In this document: in pieces, positions 1 through 7,302 of the stretch
Layout: the number at the start of each line of letters is the position of its first letter
Position numbering within the stretch: the stretch's first letter is position 1
Origin: a virus
DNA length: 22,432 bases
Strand: one strand, 5' to 3'
IMG/VR virus record: IMGVR_UViG_3300017783_000233
Location: 1-22,432 of that record
Made by a program: the position numbers and the translations under genes
The notes under the pieces: model-generated
The model's input: only the letters and a program-made list of their open reading frames with translations
Database searches by the model: none
Told to the model about the DNA's origin: nothing

Positions 1-79
1 AACCGACAATTTGAACTTCTTCCGCATAAGATGCGCAGGTGAAGATGCCAGCGATGAATCCGATGATTAACTTCTTCAT
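1..79 (-). CDS. Exported protein, N-terminal fragment (runs off the left edge)
   Basis: Only the first 26 codons are inside the window. They read MKKLIIGFIAGIFTCASYA followed by EEVQIVG, a classic signal peptide: two lysines, a hydrophobic core and an S-Y-A cleavage site. The protein is therefore predicted to be exported by Sec. The ATG is at 79, and the stop of the upstream 290-aa gene is one base away, so it belongs to the same late operon. A GGGAAAG-like ribosome site precedes it. The mature part is not visible, so its function cannot be judged. It is the last of three consecutive exported proteins. Confidence 0.7.
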   Translation of the reverse strand, partial: MKKLIIGFIAGIFTCASYAEEVQIVG

Positions 80-80
80 A

Positions 81-953
81 TTACTTTCCCTCGTATTGTT
101 GATCAACCATTTGGTTGTGTAGTGCATCGTTCGCATAATTCAATCGCCGTAACTGTACATTGTCGGGCAATGTCGCATCCTTTAACTCAATCCTCTCCTC
201 ATACCCAGGATCAGGAATAACTCTTTCGTATGATGCTGGCACAAAGTTGAGTGCCAGCATCTGCGCGTGTAACATCTCTGCTGGTCCTTGTAGTTCGTTC
301 AACGAAAACGTGCCCAGCATTTTCTCAAGGTCAGTCAGTACCAACTTCTTCTTCTCTTTGTCCTTTATCCTCTCGAAGTCGCGACGCTCTTGATCATCGT
401 CACGGAATACCTGCTCACGGTCCATCTGGTCTTGGAACGATTCCCCCGCCAGATCTAAATTTGTGTCGTCAGTCTCTGGTATCACTGGTGAGTATCCTGG
501 ACAAGTTGGATTGTTCTGCGGGTTAATACACTTGTCATCATAGCGATAGGTGTATAACACAGAGGGGTCGACAACCTGCCCTTCTCCCTCTACGACGATA
601 GAACCGTCTCCCCAGTACTCAACGGGAATGTAATCAACTGGTACGATCTTATTGATTGTATTCCCTGGAAGTCCAGTCCAGTCGTCGACCTCACGGAAGA
701 TATAACCGCCATCGATCGGATTCTCGTTCTGCACGGAAACGACCATGGGGTCGCTGGGGTCTTTGATGGTTGTGTACTGATACACAACTCCGTTGACCGC
801 CAGTCCCGTGTATTGGGGAATTACATTCTGCATTACCCACTGCTGCCCACTTTGGGCAGCATTACCACTGGATCCGTAGATTACTTCAGAGGAGGAGTAA
901 GAGCAGTAACCCAGCAAGAGCACCGCCACCAGCAGCAGTTTTTTCTCCAGCAT
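81..953 (-). CDS. Exported phage protein of unknown function, 290 aa
   Basis: I do not recognise this protein. The N-terminus (MLEKKLLLVAVLLLGYCSY, then SSSEV) is a signal peptide, so the mature protein should be periplasmic or surface associated. The cysteine at residue 17 is preceded by L-L-G-Y, which is a poor lipobox, so I favour ordinary signal cleavage. Residues about 20-165 are rich in Tyr, Val and Pro and look beta-structured. Residues about 170-215 are highly charged and probably helical. The start is well supported by AGAGGAGGG lying 6 bases before the ATG. That start is inside the end of the upstream 182-aa gene, giving a 68-base out-of-frame overlap. The gene lies in the late module, so a structural or lysis-related role is possible but unproven. 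Confidence 0.8.
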   Translation of the reverse strand: MLEKKLLLVAVLLLGYCSYSSSEVIYGSSGNAAQSGQQWVMQNVIPQYTGLAVNGVVYQYTTIKDPSDPMVVSVQNENPIDGGYIFREVDDWTGLPGNTINKIVPVDYIPVEYWGDGSIVVEGEGQVVDPSVLYTYRYDDKCINPQNNPTCPGYSPVIPETDDTNLDLAGESFQDQMDREQVFRDDDQERRDFERIKDKEKKKLVLTDLEKMLGTFSLNELQGPAEMLHAQMLALNFVPASYERVIPDPGYEERIELKDATLPDNVQLRRLNYANDALHNQMVDQQYEGK

Positions 954-1434
954 CTAAACCCTCCTCTTCGGGTTGTTCTAATTCTTCTCTCTGCCATGCT
1001 GCCTTTGCAGCGTCACCAATCATACCGTCTTTGGGGCAGGGAGTTCCTGCGTTCATCATTGCGTCGAATACTCTCTTGTCTTGGCACATCATCGACACTG
1101 CTGCCACTTTCATGCCCATATCATAGAGAGTTTTAGAATTCTTGAGACGCTCACAGTTTTCGTCTGTGAACTGAGTCCCCGTCGAGATACCAAGTATCTG
1201 AGTTTGCACTGCACCCGCAACTCCAAACGTACAAAGGTCGGAGTTCGACGTGTTGATAGTGGGGGATATAGCGGAAGCAGGCGGTGACTTCAATTCAGTC
1301 TCCGTCTTTCCGTTTGTTGTAATCGTACTGGTCGTTACAGACTCTGAACGAATTAGGTTGGGGTCTACTGGATCTTCTTGTCCAATTGCAATTGTACTAA
1401 AGAAGATTGCAGCAAGTGCAAGCATCCTTTTCAT
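886..1434 (-). CDS. Exported protein with C-terminal hydrophobic tail, 182 aa
   Basis: I cannot assign a family. The protein starts MKRMLALAAIFFSTIAIGQ, a signal peptide with likely cleavage after A-I-G or G-Q. It then has a Ser/Thr-rich linker to about residue 65, and a middle domain with four cysteines (residues about 67-134) that may form disulfides in the periplasm. An acidic stretch (EELEQPEEEG) follows. The protein ends in Gly/Ala followed by seven leucines, which could be a C-terminal membrane anchor. The last 68 bases also encode the signal peptide of the 290-aa protein in another frame, so both products are hydrophobic over the same DNA. About 75 bases separate it from the DUF5824 gene upstream. 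Confidence 0.75.
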   Translation of the reverse strand: MKRMLALAAIFFSTIAIGQEDPVDPNLIRSESVTTSTITTNGKTETELKSPPASAISPTINTSNSDLCTFGVAGAVQTQILGISTGTQFTDENCERLKNSKTLYDMGMKVAAVSMMCQDKRVFDAMMNAGTPCPKDGMIGDAAKAAWQREELEQPEEEGLDAGEKTAAGGGALAGLLLLLLL

Positions 1435-1508
1435 CTTATACCTCAGTTTTATTATCTGTATAAAATTACTCAGGGGTGTTGCATGTACTTCAAATTCGAG
1501 TTATTATT

Positions 1509-1736
1509 TTATGCCAAGTCTTTGTCGTGGTTCAAACCACCTTTCTTCTTCTTAACGATAAAGGCATTGACCCGAGCATGTCCCCACTGCTGGGGAGTGG
1601 TTCCAGGACGGTGCCCCGTCTTCCATGCTGCGACGCCACGGTTGTAAACCTTTTTCAGAGTACCGACGGAGATACCCGATTTATCTGCTTTCGCAGCAAG
1701 TCCCTTTGACTCTTCAATGTAGTCAATAAATTTCAT
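1509..1736 (-). CDS. DUF5824-like phage protein, 75 aa, possibly head-packaged
   Basis: The core, residues about 24-60, has the pattern GTLKKVYNRGVAAWKTGHRP, then GTTPQQWGHARVNAF. This block recurs in proteins of marine T4-like phages and matches my recollection of DUF5824, whose function is unknown. The N-terminus MKFIDYIEES has the form of a T4 capsid-targeting peptide: M-K-aromatic, then I-E-E as a candidate cleavage site for a gp21-type prohead protease. The C-terminus is lysine rich. The start codon overlaps the stop of the 391-aa gene by four bases (ATGA), implying coupled translation. Packaging is an inference from the N-terminus and the neighbours. Confidence 0.8.
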   Translation of the reverse strand: MKFIDYIEESKGLAAKADKSGISVGTLKKVYNRGVAAWKTGHRPGTTPQQWGHARVNAFIVKKKKGGLNHDKDLA

Positions 1737-2908
1737 TTCTTATCTCCATACATCTGTTTAAACTGCTTCGTGTACTTTGATGGTTTAGTCTTTGCGTCGG
1801 CATCTCCAGGAGCAGGTTTGTATGCTTTCGGGTTTGAATCCGACATCTTCGCCTGCTTCTTAAATTGTCTATCTCGGCGGGTCTTCATCGCCTTGGATAA
1901 ACCTTTATGGTATTTAGCGGGTTGTGTGCCCTCGCGGTCCTTGATTTCAGAATCTTGTGCTACTTTTTTCTCGACCACTTCATCGTCTTTCGCCTTTCGC
2001 GAGGTCTTTCGCTTTTTGCGACCAACATCAACCTCTGGTTCGGGAACGTCCACATGTCCAGCGTCCATACCGCCACCGCAGGACTCGTCGAGTTTCTCTA
2101 CAGAATCTAACCACTTGCGGAGGGACTTACCCTCAGCAATCTCAACAACAACGTAGTTGCTACCGAGAACAGTTACCGTTCCGATCTCTTCGGACTCTTT
2201 GACGACCACTTGATCGCCAACAGAGAACAACTCGCCCTTCACAAACTTCTCTCGGGTTTCGCTGACCGATTCTAACTCAACGTGTCTCTTGAATACGGTT
2301 TCCTCTTTGATGCCCATGCCCTTACGGACATCGGTAAACAGTTTCTTGGAATCTTTGGTGTTCATATTTCGACCGAGTCTCTGAGAGAAACTGGCGAAGT
2401 CGTTGTCTGATGCGAAAGAACGTAGTTTAGATGCGGACATACCCTCAACACCTTCGGCGTCGGGATCCCTTGCACCAGCAGAAATGATTTTTATGTCTTT
2501 GAAGTTATAGAAACCGTGCTGCCCTTTCTTGCCGTTGTACTTGCTCAGTAGAGTCTCAAACTCTCGTACTCGGTCTGAACCGACAACCATGGCAATCTTT
2601 CGGTGCCCCTGATCGTACAAATAAGAGGCAGCATCAAATACTGTGCGCACCTTTCGATTAATCATCACCCGCCGAGCATGTCGTGGAAACATCTTACGCA
2701 CGTGCTTGACCTTGGAACTATAATCCAACGGATTCTTCTTGGAGTCTTGACTCTGGGAGAGAAATATGAAGTATGGATTCTTTCCAGACTTTGCAGCGAG
2801 AGTATCAAGCAACTTCTCGTGTCCAGCAGTCGGAGGATTCATCCTACCGAAAGTGAAGTAAGCGACATTTCCTTCTTCAATTAAATAATCGTTAAACGAC
2901 TTTATCAT
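1733..2908 (-). CDS. Cytidylyltransferase-fold nucleotidyltransferase with SH3-like domain, 391 aa
   Basis: Residues 18-33 contain FTFGRMNPPTAGHEKL, the T/HxGH nucleotide-binding motif of the cytidylyltransferase/NMN-adenylyltransferase superfamily. GMSASKLR at 156-163 matches the second signature (ISxTxxR-like). The family transfers a nucleotide to a phosphorylated acceptor; the acceptor here is unknown. Residues about 225-273 look like a small SH3/KOW-type beta domain (VGDQVVVKESEEIGTVTVLG). The tail is very basic and ends KPSKYTKQFKQMYG, a tail I associate with marine T4-like phage proteins. The N-terminus MIKSFNDYLIEEG resembles a T4 capsid-targeting sequence, with L-I-E or I-E-E as cleavage site. 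It lies in the late module between a basic head-like protein and the DUF5824 gene. Confidence 0.85.
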   Translation of the reverse strand: MIKSFNDYLIEEGNVAYFTFGRMNPPTAGHEKLLDTLAAKSGKNPYFIFLSQSQDSKKNPLDYSSKVKHVRKMFPRHARRVMINRKVRTVFDAASYLYDQGHRKIAMVVGSDRVREFETLLSKYNGKKGQHGFYNFKDIKIISAGARDPDAEGVEGMSASKLRSFASDNDFASFSQRLGRNMNTKDSKKLFTDVRKGMGIKEETVFKRHVELESVSETREKFVKGELFSVGDQVVVKESEEIGTVTVLGSNYVVVEIAEGKSLRKWLDSVEKLDESCGGGMDAGHVDVPEPEVDVGRKKRKTSRKAKDDEVVEKKVAQDSEIKDREGTQPAKYHKGLSKAMKTRRDRQFKKQAKMSDSNPKAYKPAPGDADAKTKPSKYTKQFKQMYGDKK

Positions 2909-2916
2909 TACAAATC

Positions 2917-3507
2917 CTACTTCTTATCAGTTGTTGCTTGTGACGCAGATTTCTTCCTATCTCTATCTCTCTTACGAATTTCGGGAGCAAGTTTCTTTGC
3001 TATCCGTTGGATGCGGGGTTTCATTCTATCGAGTCTCTTCTCGAGATCTTGTCGTCGAGCGAATGACAACTCGCCCTTATCCATACCCTTCGTCATCTTC
3101 TTGAGTATTAGTTTACGTGCCGACTTCATTGCTCGCTTCTTTACGACATCAGAGGTCGGAGTTCGCTTCAGTGCGCGCTTACGAGCAATGGCGATTCTCT
3201 TCGACATTCGCCTCATGCGCTGACCCATTTTGATTCTCTGGGCGTGTGAGAGTGCTTCGGTCTCAATTTCTTCGGTTTCTACAGACTCTCCGACAGGACC
3301 GCCAACTGAGTGGGTGTCCTTATGCCGCTTGATTGCCTGATAGTTGATATACTCGCCCATTCCAGGCATATAGTCAACAACTACGAAGTCTCGGAAAGAC
3401 AAATTCTTAGGCAGACCGCCATTGTTGTCCTCGCCCACGTCTTCAGTGGGTTCATTCTTCATGAGGTCTTTGGGCATGTTGCTTGTATTTAAATCTTCTT
3501 TGTCCAC
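2917..3507 (-). CDS. Basic, helical internal-head-like protein, 196 aa
   Basis: The first about 95 residues are acidic and mixed. Residues about 98-196 are dominated by Arg and Lys in long predicted helices (for example MGQRMRRMSKRIAIARKRAL, then MKSARKLILKKMTKG and LSFARRQDLEKRLDR). This architecture is familiar from marine T4-like phages as a putative structural or internal head protein, and would suit DNA binding inside the capsid. The start is GTG at 3507, preceded by TAGGA at good spacing; the next in-frame ATG is 10 codons in. The gene follows the ligase-like gene by two bases. No clear [LI]xE cleavage site lies near the N-terminus, so proteolytic processing is uncertain. Confidence 0.75.
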   Translation of the reverse strand: MDKEDLNTSNMPKDLMKNEPTEDVGEDNNGGLPKNLSFRDFVVVDYMPGMGEYINYQAIKRHKDTHSVGGPVGESVETEEIETEALSHAQRIKMGQRMRRMSKRIAIARKRALKRTPTSDVVKKRAMKSARKLILKKMTKGMDKGELSFARRQDLEKRLDRMKPRIQRIAKKLAPEIRKRDRDRKKSASQATTDKK

Positions 3508-3509
3508 GA

Positions 3510-4748
3510 CTAATTCCTACTTGCTTTGTCCCATCCTTTAAGTACATCGGGCGAAAAGTTGTTATAGGAAAATTCCATCCTATCCACCAATTTCACCGCA
3601 TCACCACCAAGTTTGTCGATTGCGACGAATCCTTCCTGACCCGTCACCTTGTATCCCTTTCGCGTCTTGACGAATGCGTCGATAGAAGCAAGAGAGTTCA
3701 GTTTATTTATAAGGATTAATTTGGCAAGAACTAAATTCTTTTGTAGTTCGAACATTGCTATTAATCCTGCAGTATTTTTCTTGGAGAAGAATTGTAGGAT
3801 AGCATTTAGTTTTGCCTGCTGCGCCTTCTTCCCCTTGTCAGTTTTTCTCTTATCCATTTCTGATTTATACTTTGTGGTCAACCATCTCTGTAGACCTATC
3901 ACGTGTCTGCGCGAGTCAGGGATGACTGTACCCTTGCGCACGAAAGTGTTGTTGTATTGCTCAATCAGTTGTGACAACTCAGTGTGTGCCTCCAACTGCC
4001 GCAGAGTTGTACCAGATATCTTCTGAAACAACCCACCAGCAATAGAAAGATACTCAGTCACCTTCTTTGTCTCTGCCTTGGACATCGTTGCCTTCTTTGA
4101 CACGTCACGCAGCATTGCGTCCTGTGACCAAACCTTTCGACTGTTCTTGAGTGCGCCCACGTTGACGCCATATGAGGCACGCATGTTCTCAAACGCATCA
4201 CCCTTGTAGGTGGTGTGCCATACGATACCGATACGAGCAGCACGTACTTCCTTCGCCCCCTGCGAGTTGAAGGGCAGAGCATAGACGATTGTGTTGGGGT
4301 GGAAGGTGGTATAACCTTGCCCAGCGATCTTCTTGGTCTTGACGTCTCCTGGACCGAACAAGAAGTCTCCCTGAATGACGCCCTTGATGCCAAGAGCAGG
4401 GAGTTCCTCGAGGGCAGCGTTGAGTTTGACGTTTAGGTCGCCTGATGTGTCGGCATCGACATCTGCTTTCGTTTTATAGACTTTGGGATTCTTATTAAAG
4501 ATACCTTTCTTTGCCACGAAGAACTTTCCGTCTCTTGGATCTGTTCCAGCAAAGATGGCAGGAGCACCGTCCCACTTGACAGAGATTGCTTGCTCGTGTT
4601 TGCCTTGGAGCATGTCACGCAATTCCCGCAGGGCATTGATTGCCTGCCTCGTGCCGTCGACTCCACCGTAGAGAACTTTGTCCTCGATGTGTTGCATATG
4701 GGTGTTTTTCTGTTCAGACAACAACTCTTGTTCAAAGAAGGTCTTCAT
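3510..4748 (-). CDS. ATP-dependent ligase-like covalent nucleotidyltransferase, 412 aa
   Basis: Residues 57-61 read VKWDG, matching motif I (K-x-D-G) of DNA/RNA ligases and capping enzymes, where the lysine (K58) takes the AMP or GMP. IQGDFLF (125-131) resembles motif III, VYALPF (155-160) motif IIIa, EGFV (372-375) motif IV and VKLVDR (385-390) motif V. About 200 residues of mostly helical, Lys-rich sequence separate IIIa from IV, which is unusual. It matches my memory of DUF6267-type phage proteins. The N-terminus MKTFFEQELLSEQ resembles a T4 capsid-targeting peptide, cleavable after L-S-E. The start overlaps the stop of the GIY-YIG gene (ATGA). Enzyme class is well supported by motifs; substrate is unknown. 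Confidence 0.75.
   Translation of the reverse strand: MKTFFEQELLSEQKNTHMQHIEDKVLYGGVDGTRQAINALRELRDMLQGKHEQAISVKWDGAPAIFAGTDPRDGKFFVAKKGIFNKNPKVYKTKADVDADTSGDLNVKLNAALEELPALGIKGVIQGDFLFGPGDVKTKKIAGQGYTTFHPNTIVYALPFNSQGAKEVRAARIGIVWHTTYKGDAFENMRASYGVNVGALKNSRKVWSQDAMLRDVSKKATMSKAETKKVTEYLSIAGGLFQKISGTTLRQLEAHTELSQLIEQYNNTFVRKGTVIPDSRRHVIGLQRWLTTKYKSEMDKRKTDKGKKAQQAKLNAILQFFSKKNTAGLIAMFELQKNLVLAKLILINKLNSLASIDAFVKTRKGYKVTGQEGFVAIDKLGGDAVKLVDRMEFSYNNFSPDVLKGWDKASRN
3704..3711 (-). promoter_or_regulatory. Possible internal late promoter TATAAATA
   Basis: A perfect TATAAATA octamer on the minus strand lies inside the 412-aa gene, about 200 bases before the start of the 196-aa head-like gene. T4 late promoters consist essentially of this octamer. 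It is also explained by coding (Leu-Ile-Asn-Lys-Leu), so it may be accidental. It would give extra late transcripts of the basic protein, nucleotidyltransferase, DUF5824 and exported genes. Confidence 0.35.
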
Positions 4749-5272
4749 TTTCGACCCCTCCAGTAACCTTCGGGTTGTGTGCCCTCGGTCACGTATATTG
4801 TTTTCTCACCGTTACAATACCACTTGAGGTTTTGCTCGGCAACAGCACTACGACCATACATCGGATTCTTCTCTCCTTTGGCGCAACCAGACTTTATTCT
4901 CCCTTCACTGGTGACCTTACCTCGTGCTGCTCTTTCTTCTTCGGTATAACTGTCCCAAGATTCTTTTGTGATCGCAGACATATCGGTGTCCTCATGGAAC
5001 CCTGTGTCTCCACCTCGTCCACCTTCGTGTAGGTTGTAGTAATCGGGGGAGGCAACTGCGTTAGTCTCTTCGATAAAGAACTGCTCTGCCTCCCTCAACT
5101 CTTCCTCGGAGGTGCACTCAACCAGTGTGCGTTTGGTGAAGTTATGCTTACCGTATTTCTGCATTGCGTGTTCGATCAACTTGCCTGATCCCATGTAACC
5201 TTTCTTGTTACCGTTGGTCATGCCAATATATTTCTTACCATTCAAGTTGTTGGTGGTCAGGTAGACTTCCAT
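4745..5272 (-). CDS. GIY-YIG homing endonuclease with NUMOD3-like motif, 175 aa
   Basis: The N-terminus has the GIY-YIG nuclease signature as VYLTT at residues 3-7 and KKYIGMT at 13-19, followed by GYMGSG and an EEL-EAE-FFI helix. GEKNPMYGRSAV near residues 133-144 resembles the NUMOD3 DNA-binding motif of phage homing endonucleases. The C-terminal WYCNGEKTIYVTEGTQPEGY segment resembles a small module seen at the ends of such enzymes. The role would be cutting a related phage genome so that the gene spreads. I chose ATG at 5272 (GAGG five bases upstream) over GTG at 5278. Its stop overlaps the next start (ATGA), so it is neatly fitted into the late operon. Confidence 0.88.
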   Translation of the reverse strand: MEVYLTTNNLNGKKYIGMTNGNKKGYMGSGKLIEHAMQKYGKHNFTKRTLVECTSEEELREAEQFFIEETNAVASPDYYNLHEGGRGGDTGFHEDTDMSAITKESWDSYTEEERAARGKVTSEGRIKSGCAKGEKNPMYGRSAVAEQNLKWYCNGEKTIYVTEGTQPEGYWRGRK

Positions 5273-5298
5273 TATCACCTCAGTTTCCGTATTTGTTG

Positions 5299-6360
5299 TT
5301 AGTCATAATATTTCACGTACACTGAAGAGCAGGCACTCGCCGAGGATGCGTACTGATAGATCTTACTCGCTACTGCATCCTTCTTACCTGACTTAACGAT
5401 TGTATGAGCGAAATACACTGACAAGTATTTTGACATCCACCACGTGGGGTCTATCTTTGCCAGTCCCTTTGCCTTTGCCTTGACCTGCTTTTCGGTTTCC
5501 TTTGTACGAGGATTAATCGCCTTGTACATCTTTGCAAACTCGTTGAGTTTGGTATCGGTCGGGGCAACGGTGGCATTGAATTGATTCGGTTTCTTTATTG
5601 AAACGCCAGCATTCAATGCCTGCTCAATCAGGACTCCCCCGCCGATCTTACCACCAGCAGCAGACTTGCCCTTGATCTCCCCCTGCCACGACGAGGTGAC
5701 GGGGCGAGAGGAGAAGTTTCTCAACTGTATATCATATGCTGTGCCACTGTATTGAACGACGAGGTAAACGTCCTTGGAGGAAGTAACGTCATCCATCGGT
5801 TTGACCTGCTTGAACTTGGCATTGACGATCGACTGTCCGTCGTTGTATACCTTGGACTTGACCTCTCCTTTGGGCACTTTCTTGAGCGAGATACCAATTA
5901 GTTTCTTCGCGTCATACTGCTCAAGGAGAAACTCGTTATAACCGCTGAGGTCTTTGCAATTCGTTTTCTGTAGGAAGGTATTTTTTATCGCCCAGATGTC
6001 TGCTGGATTCCACTTATCGTCGCCAGTGATGCCACTGCCTCTTTTATGCTTGCGCCAGTTATTATAGATCGCTTCTACCTTCTGCCCACCACGGTGGAAT
6101 TTGTATCCTTTGGATATGCGGTATTCTTTAAAGAATTTGTTTGCTGTGACGATGATGCTGTATTGATATTCTTCGTCGCCGCTAAACTGGTCCATACACT
6201 GCTTGAGTGTTCGGTCACAGTCTGCGTCCTTTGTATTAGCATCTTTCAACTCAAAAATGGATTCCAAGTCTCTACCCTTGTGCTGCCGAGCAGCACAGGC
6301 ATATGCTTGAAGACTTTCGTAGAGGGCGGTGACTTCTGCACCTGCTCCGGACTGCGCCAT
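5299..6360 (-). CDS. Late protein of unknown function with WNPADIW motif, 353 aa
   Basis: I do not recognise a defined family. The N-terminus (MAQSGAGAEVTALYESLQAY) is non-basic and probably helical. A distinctive DKWNPADIWAIKN segment lies at about residues 115-127. The middle has alternating beta-like stretches (DVYLVVQYSGTAYDIQLRNF), and a Gly-rich turn (GKSAAGGKIGGGVLIEQAL) at about 229-247. The WNPADIW pattern is reminiscent of some nuclease-like folds, but I see no complete catalytic set. It is the first gene after the late promoter at 6394-6401, with an inverted repeat in between and no obvious ribosome site. Position suggests a structural or packaged protein; that is inference. Confidence 0.75.
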   Translation of the reverse strand: MAQSGAGAEVTALYESLQAYACAARQHKGRDLESIFELKDANTKDADCDRTLKQCMDQFSGDEEYQYSIIVTANKFFKEYRISKGYKFHRGGQKVEAIYNNWRKHKRGSGITGDDKWNPADIWAIKNTFLQKTNCKDLSGYNEFLLEQYDAKKLIGISLKKVPKGEVKSKVYNDGQSIVNAKFKQVKPMDDVTSSKDVYLVVQYSGTAYDIQLRNFSSRPVTSSWQGEIKGKSAAGGKIGGGVLIEQALNAGVSIKKPNQFNATVAPTDTKLNEFAKMYKAINPRTKETEKQVKAKAKGLAKIDPTWWMSKYLSVYFAHTIVKSGKKDAVASKIYQYASSASACSSVYVKYYD

Positions 6361-6364
6361 GATA

Positions 6365-6394
6365 AGACCCGTATATAAAATATCCTATGGGTCT
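6365..6394 (-). repeat. Inverted repeat in the late 5' leader
   Basis: AGACCC and GGGTCT form a perfect 6-base stem around an 18-base AT-rich loop. The repeat starts at the predicted 5' end of the late transcript and ends four bases before the ATG of the 353-aa gene. It could protect the mRNA end or control access to the start codon. No Shine-Dalgarno sequence is evident outside it. Confidence 0.6.
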
Positions 6395-6401
6395 ATTTAT
6401 A
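6394..6401 (-). promoter_or_regulatory. T4-type late promoter TATAAATA
   Basis: The octamer TATAAATA on the minus strand matches the T4 late promoter consensus exactly. It lies 34 bases before the ATG at 6360 and between an early-type operon and the structural-type genes. This makes it the natural start of the late module. In T4 it would be read by RNA polymerase with gp55/gp33; those genes are not in this window. Confidence 0.75.
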
Positions 6402-6405
6402 GGAG

Positions 6406-6843
6406 TCAGGATTGGTAATTCCCCCCAACCCATGCATCATAGATGAGATCCTCATACTTCGATGCCTCTACCTCCCAGGGTTGGGTTTCTTCGCAGCGAG
6501 GATTGTACTTGATGGGGGTTCCTCGCCACATAGCAGTTCGTTTGCCTTCCTCGGTGGGAAGCAACTCGCCTTTGAGATACTGCCTTGCGTGTGTCAACTC
6601 ATGGGCGATTGTCATTAGTTTTTCTCGGCGGGAGATCGGGTAACCAAACTGCCTTGATGCGATCTGTATCTCACAATCCTTCTTGTCACCCCAGCACTGC
6701 CCGTAGCAATTATCCTCAAGGGATCCATATTTGTATTCAATCTCGATATTGCCCCGAAGTCGATCAAGACCGAGATAGAGGCAAGCAAATGCCGCAAACT
6801 CGGTCATGTATCGTGGAGCGTTGGTATTGAATGTCAACTGCAT
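6406..6843 (-). CDS. HExxH zinc metallopeptidase-like protein, 145 aa
   Basis: Residues 77-89 read LMTIAHELTHARQ, a clean HExxH zinc-protease motif (H81, E82, H85). A conserved-looking acidic WEVEA at about 123-127 could give the third zinc ligand. Cysteines at 46, 50 and 57 (CYGQCWGDKKDC) may bind a second metal or form disulfides. The length suits small SprT/M-type phage metallopeptidases. A longer frame reaches 6915, but it overlaps the upstream exported gene; the ATG at 6843 has GGGAG just upstream, so I use it. No signal peptide is seen, so it probably acts in the cytoplasm. It is the last gene of the P1 transcript. Confidence 0.8.
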   Translation of the reverse strand: MQLTFNTNAPRYMTEFAAFACLYLGLDRLRGNIEIEYKYGSLEDNCYGQCWGDKKDCEIQIASRQFGYPISRREKLMTIAHELTHARQYLKGELLPTEEGKRTAMWRGTPIKYNPRCEETQPWEVEASKYEDLIYDAWVGGNYQS

Positions 6844-6856
6844 GACTCGCTCCCTA

Positions 6857-7216
6857 TTAATAAATGATCTCTCGGATGTCTTTACCAAGGTCATAGATGT
6901 GACGGTCGATACCATTAGAGATAGAATTCTCTACAGTCTGAGCAGTTTGCTCAATCGCACGGTCAACGATTCGACCAGTCGCGGTGGTCTGCTTCTCAAC
7001 CTTCTTGGAAGGCACGAACAGAGTACCACCCGAAACTTGGGGCAGGTCGCCGCCATAAGGAACAATGCTCCAGTATGCCTGACCTTCGTAACAACCCCAA
7101 ATCTCGACACCTTCGGGACCAGAACAGGTCTCCTCTGCTTCCGCAACGGAAACAAGACCGACTACTGAACCCCAAACAATCAGGTTAAATGCGAAAAATT
7201 TAGCGAAGTCTTTCAT
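6857..7216 (-). CDS. Exported protein of unknown function, 119 aa
   Basis: The N-terminus MKDFAKFFAFNLIVWGSVVG is a signal peptide with probable cleavage at AEA-EE (about residues 26-28). The mature part has two cysteines (ETCSGPEG and WGCYEG) likely to pair in the periplasm, and ends in a helical region rich in Ile, Asp and Asn. A strong AGGAG site lies before the ATG, about 20 bases downstream of promoter P1. It is therefore the first gene made from that promoter. I cannot name a family. An inner-membrane or periplasmic role in exclusion or host take-over is a guess. Confidence 0.75.
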   Translation of the reverse strand: MKDFAKFFAFNLIVWGSVVGLVSVAEAEETCSGPEGVEIWGCYEGQAYWSIVPYGGDLPQVSGGTLFVPSKKVEKQTTATGRIVDRAIEQTAQTVENSISNGIDRHIYDLGKDIREIIY

Positions 7217-7241
7217 ATCGTTCTCCTATTCAACAGAGACT

Positions 7242-7302
7242 ATTATCGTCTATTTAGTGTACAAAGACAAGTTTAAGAATCCGCTGCAAAATCAAGAAGT
7301 TA
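7242..7302 (-). promoter_or_regulatory. Early promoter P1 of the conserved cassette
   Basis: On the minus strand: TTGATTT (7295-7289), 18 bases, TTGTCT as -35 (7270-7265), 17 bases, GATAAT as -10 (7247-7242). The sequences AAACTTGTCTTTGT and GATAATAGTC are shared with the other copies. The upstream box overlaps the TGA stop of the HAD gene. It drives the exported 119-aa protein and the metallopeptidase. Confidence 0.85.

Noticed and set aside
900-953. Lipoprotein signal in the 290-aa protein (LLGYC)
   Set aside because: The residue before the cysteine is Tyr, not Gly, Ala or Ser, so a lipobox is unlikely.
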